The notes under the pieces are model-generated. The model was given only the letters and a program-made list of their open reading frames with translations, did no database searches and had not been told where the DNA came from. Position numbers and translations under genes: made by a program. Of a DNA stretch of 64,000 bases, positions 60,388-64,000 are shown one piece after another; the first letter of the stretch is position 1, and each line of letters starts with the position of its first letter. This DNA comes from Maylandia zebra (taxonomy: Eukaryota > Chordata > Actinopteri > Cichliformes > Cichlidae): positions 25,045,286 to 25,109,285 of the forward strand of contig NC_135176.1 in assembly GCF_041146795.1 (NCBI RefSeq), written 5' to 3'.

Positions 60388-60475
60388 TTATCTTATCTTA
60401 TCTTATCTTATCTTATCTTATCTTATCTTATCTTATCTTATCTTATCTTATCTTATCTTATCTTATCTTATCTTA
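60388..60475 (+). repeat. (TCTTA)n tail of the LINE
   Basis: About 17 tandem TCTTA units ending the LINE. Confidence 0.9.
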
Positions 60476-60639
60476 ATAAAGAGCTCCCCCTACCAGCTTG
60501 GGGCTGAATAACAATCTCTCTCTGTGAGCTTCTTTGTAAAGTTTCCTCTGCATGCCACAATATGTAACGTGGTATTTTTCAATTATTGTATTTACTAACA
60601 TCAAGAAGTCACAAGCAAAGGAAGACCACACCATGGTGC

Positions 60640-61272
<633 letters not shown>

Positions 61273-61662
61273 GAGTTTACTGGTCAAAACTATTTATTAA
61301 ACAAATAAAACACATTTTTTTAACCACCAAAAAATACACGTTCAAAGCAACACAACAGCGGCCCAATATCAGACAAAACTCCACTCTGTAGAGTAGGCAA
61401 TCGTAATGAAGCAGTTGGTTTTATTTTGTGGATTCAAGCTGCTCTTTGTATTTTTGGCCACCAGATGTCACCAAACAGGACTGTGTTGAAAAGCTTCGAG
61501 TAATGAACCGTTTTTCAATACAAGCTTCAGTGCTTCAGAAAGCTTCATTTGGCCATCACTAGTTTTCAGCATTGTCTTCTATTGTTATTCTATATGTAAC
61601 AAGTGTCACCTGGCAGTTTGTTGCTCTCTGCCAGGTGATTGGCTGAAGAGCTGTGAAAAGGT

Positions 61663-63050
61663 GCCTTCCTCCTGCTGCAGAGTCGGGGCGGTCTGCCTCC
61701 CCCCACCGTAGGGAAAAGGGTAACACCACCTGGGTCTGGGTGCAGTTCCCCCCTCCAGGGGCAAGGGCACCTAGACCCGGTTTGTAGAGTACGCTTGGGG
61801 AGTGTGATCGTGTGTACAACGTCTCTTTATGTCTGTCTCCACGTTGGTTGAGTGTGGAGTAAGTGCATATGAGAGCATGAGGGTGGGAATGGATGTTTGT
61901 GTCTGTGTGTGCCTGTATGTCTGTGTCTATATGTCAGGTTGGGTGTCAGGCGCCACCTCTCTGGGAACATCTCAGGCCCTCCAAGGTATGGAGGCCTATC
62001 TCCCCCTACCACCACTTCCCCTGCCAGTGGCGGTCCCCCTCGGACATCGGTGCGTTGGTGGCTCTTTGTGTCCGGGGATGGGCGTCCAGGTACACACCGG
62101 CTCACTCCTTGGCGGCCGCTTATCGGGGCCTGGAGCCTGGGGCTCGCTCGGGCCACTTCGGAGGTGGGGTGCCCCCGGCCTCTCGGCCTGGGGCTCGGTC
62201 ACTCAGGCGCGGCTGGCTGCCGGCGGAGCTCACGGGCGCGTCACTGCAACTCCCCCTGGCTTCTGCTCCGCGGCTGCTGAGTGAGCCCTCATCTGGGACT
62301 CTCCTCAGCTCTTTCTGGGACAGTGGCGCGGCTGCCCCTCTGTTGGTCTTCCTTGGTCTCTTGTGTTCTGGGGGCCTCTGGATGTCTGGAGTTTTGATCT
62401 CCTCCATACCTGCTTCATGCCCTGAAGGACGGGGCTGTGGCCCCCCCACACCCTCTAGCAGATTATTACATGAAGGAACCTTTTAAAAAACAAAAAACAA
62501 GCGCGTCCATGCTCACAGGTGTACACACGGGTGATCACACCCACAAACTACACCCTTTTTGGCTCCTACCTCAAAGCACACTGTGTTCTGTTGATCTTAT
62601 GTGCTGCACAATAATGTTTAATATTTAGTATTTACTGTCATATTCCCATATATCATTGTGATGTTGTTTATTCTATTACTCTTGTTCTCTTCTGCTTGTT
62701 TTCTTTTTTCTTTCTCAGCAGGTGATCCAGGTGATCGATATATGCATTTTTTTTCTCTGCCCGTTCTGTTGGTTTTTGTCTTTTGCCCTTCTCCCCCGTC
62801 CCTCTTCTCAGCTGTTTCTCTTTCCCTCTTTCTTTCTCCCCTTCTTTCCCCCAGTCAAGTCTGTCCCGTATTCAGTAAGTGAAAATAAAATAAACAATAA
62901 AAGGTGAATCAAATGGACCATTACGGCAAGGCTGGGATGGTCAATTTGGTAAAGTAAATCCGTTGGGCATCTTTCTTTGCCTTTAGACAACAATTCTGAT
63001 GGCAAAAGAGCCAAACGGGACAGGCCAAAAAAAAAAAAAAAAAAAAAAAA
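61663..63050 (+). mobile_element. Poly(A) non-LTR retroelement with 15-bp TSD, family not identified
   Basis: The insertion ends in a 24-base poly(A) (63,027-63,050) and is flanked by GAGCTGTGAAAAGGT at 61,648-61,662 and 63,051-63,065, a perfect 15-bp duplication typical of LINE-driven insertion. The first 800 bp are unusually GC-rich (61.7-62.45 kb) with several overlapping open frames that match nothing I know. The rest is pyrimidine-rich, then A-rich. The 3' part (AAATCCGTTGGGCATC, ATGGCAAAAGAGCCAAACGG) recurs widely in fish genomes as I recall. It could be a 5'-truncated LINE or a composite SINE-like element. Confidence 0.7.
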
Positions 63051-63065
63051 GAGCTGTGAAAAGGT

Positions 63066-63615
63066 AGTGGGTGTGTGGAAAAAAAAAATCAGAGGCAATT
63101 AATTCACTCAGGTGCGAGTGGGTATACTGTCGGTAAGAGACTTTTGCCATTTTTGTTTGGATCGTTTGCTATTGCATGTGCCTATTTTTAATGTGTCATT
63201 GGACTTTTTTAGTGTGATCACGAATTTTAATAGAAGAATTGATCAAGCCCTAGATCGACTGCGCGCAGGGAAACTGATCAATGTTGTAGGTATATTGAGT
63301 GTTTGTTTTAGCTTCATGATTTTGAATGGTTTCCTAAAATTGATATTTTATTGGGTAATATTTTAATTGATAAAGTTGTTTGTTTTTCAGCTGTGCTGTC
63401 TCTGCTGTCCTTTTTTCGTTCTTTTGATTGATTTGTAATTTTGTTTTGGTTAGTCTGTCCAGCCGTAAAGGCGGTTATTGATTGAGAGTAAGTTGTGTAA
63501 GGGCGGACTAACCTCCCTTTTGTTTGTTTTTTTGTTTAATTGTTTGTGCCACTTCCCTTTATTTCCCAATCGCAGGCCATGCATAGCACTGATTCCCAGC
63601 TGCGCTGAGACCCGA
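63066..63615. other. Unassigned stretch
   Basis: Apart from an A run at 63,079-63,088, I see no gene or named repeat. The 84-aa frame at 63,112 has no recognisable domain. Confidence 0.4.
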
Positions 63616-63619
63616 ATTG

Positions 63620-64000
63620 TTTCAATCAATCAAAGCTTTATTCGTCACATGCAGGTTGCCCTGCAGTGAAATGGGACCCCTACCCACCCTTACACATATG
63701 GCACAAACATTACATGGGGATACAGGTCGGAGATTGGTAGAATCAGAGGGGAAAAAACATTGAAATGTACACTACAGTGGGGAAAGTACAAGAGGAAAAA
63801 AAGAGACCCCTACTCATGCTGTGCTTCCATGGTAGGACAGCACGAGAACAGGAAACAAAAAACTCCTCTGCACAAAAAAGCACATAAATGTCCACAGCAC
63901 AACATTGTGAAGACATGACAAGCCACAGGGGTGGGTGAGGAGTAATCCGAAGCGAACACAGCAGCCCATTCCAGCGCGGCACATGTTTGCAGTGTGTGCC
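63620..64000 (-). repeat. Non-LTR retroelement 3' end, reversed, running off the window
   Basis: CAATCAATCAAAGCTTTATT CGTCACATGC at the left, read on the minus strand, is a typical fish LINE 3' terminus (GTGACGAATAAAGC.. TTGATTG). The remainder to 64,000 has minus-strand blocks consistent with LINE 3' UTR but no clear coding part. Confidence 0.5.

Larger units (their letters stand above)
57655..60475 (+). mobile_element. 5'-truncated L2-like LINE with (TCTTA)n tail
   Basis: This covers the reverse-transcriptase frame, a 300-bp 3' UTR ending GTGCAATGACAATAAAGAGT, and a pentanucleotide (TCTTA)n tail to 60,475. The 5' border is placed where LINE-like coding begins (about 57,660); the 240 bp before it show no clear homology. 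The long open frame argues for a recent insertion. Confidence 0.75.

Noticed and set aside
60388-60475. Tandem array as a possible CRISPR or satellite
   Set aside because: It is a uniform 5-bp LINE tail without spacers.
61827-62486. Several 100-200-aa frames on both strands at 61.8-62.5 kb
   Set aside because: Overlapping frames on both strands are expected in a GC-rich stretch poor in stop codons; no domain was recognised.

Overview
The window looks like nuclear DNA of a teleost fish, probably a percomorph and possibly a cichlid. The host genes are split by short GT..AG introns. The repeats are of teleost type: Rex3-like and L2-like LINE ends, tRNA-derived SINEs, Tc1 relics, many hAT elements, Harbinger and ISL2EU. 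There are no operons or bacterial features. The species call is an inference from repeat types; the gene calls rest on protein motifs and on splice sites whose phases agree from exon to exon.

Layout. Positions 1-433 hold the edge of a Harbinger-type transposon. About 434-13,640 is the 5' part of larp1 on the minus strand: CpG-rich leader and coding exon 1 (12,948-13,344), then at least 12.5 kb of intron 1 filled with repeats. About 13.6-27.1 kb is intergenic sequence with decayed Tc1, SINE and LINE ends. From 28.7 to 51.9 kb lies a small cluster of 15-hydroxyprostaglandin dehydrogenase (hpgd-like, SDR family) genes. Two complete seven-exon copies point right (28,744-31,748 and 43,139-48,907). 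A third, inverted copy keeps only its promoter and exons 1-2 (51,800-51,009).

Between the two complete hpgd copies sits a nearly whole ISL2EU-type DNA transposon (about 35,469-43,060). It carries two convergent genes: a three-exon THAP/DDE transposase that reads open for 509 aa, and a six-exon SWIM/YqaJ-type nuclease gene that is open except for one in-frame stop in exon 1. Its right inverted repeat ends about 2 bp from the likely TATA box of the second hpgd copy.

The right part (52-64 kb) holds nested hAT elements, two tRNA-Val(CAC) genes on the minus strand, a 5'-truncated L2-like LINE with a long open reverse-transcriptase frame inside a hAT element, and a poly(A) retroelement with a 15-bp target duplication. 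Six hAT-type insertions have perfect 8-bp target-site duplications visible in the sequence, and a seventh is very likely, so insertion into this locus has been repeated and fairly recent. Most ordinary genes here are the hpgd copies, larp1 and the tRNAs; the rest is mobile DNA acting on their surroundings.
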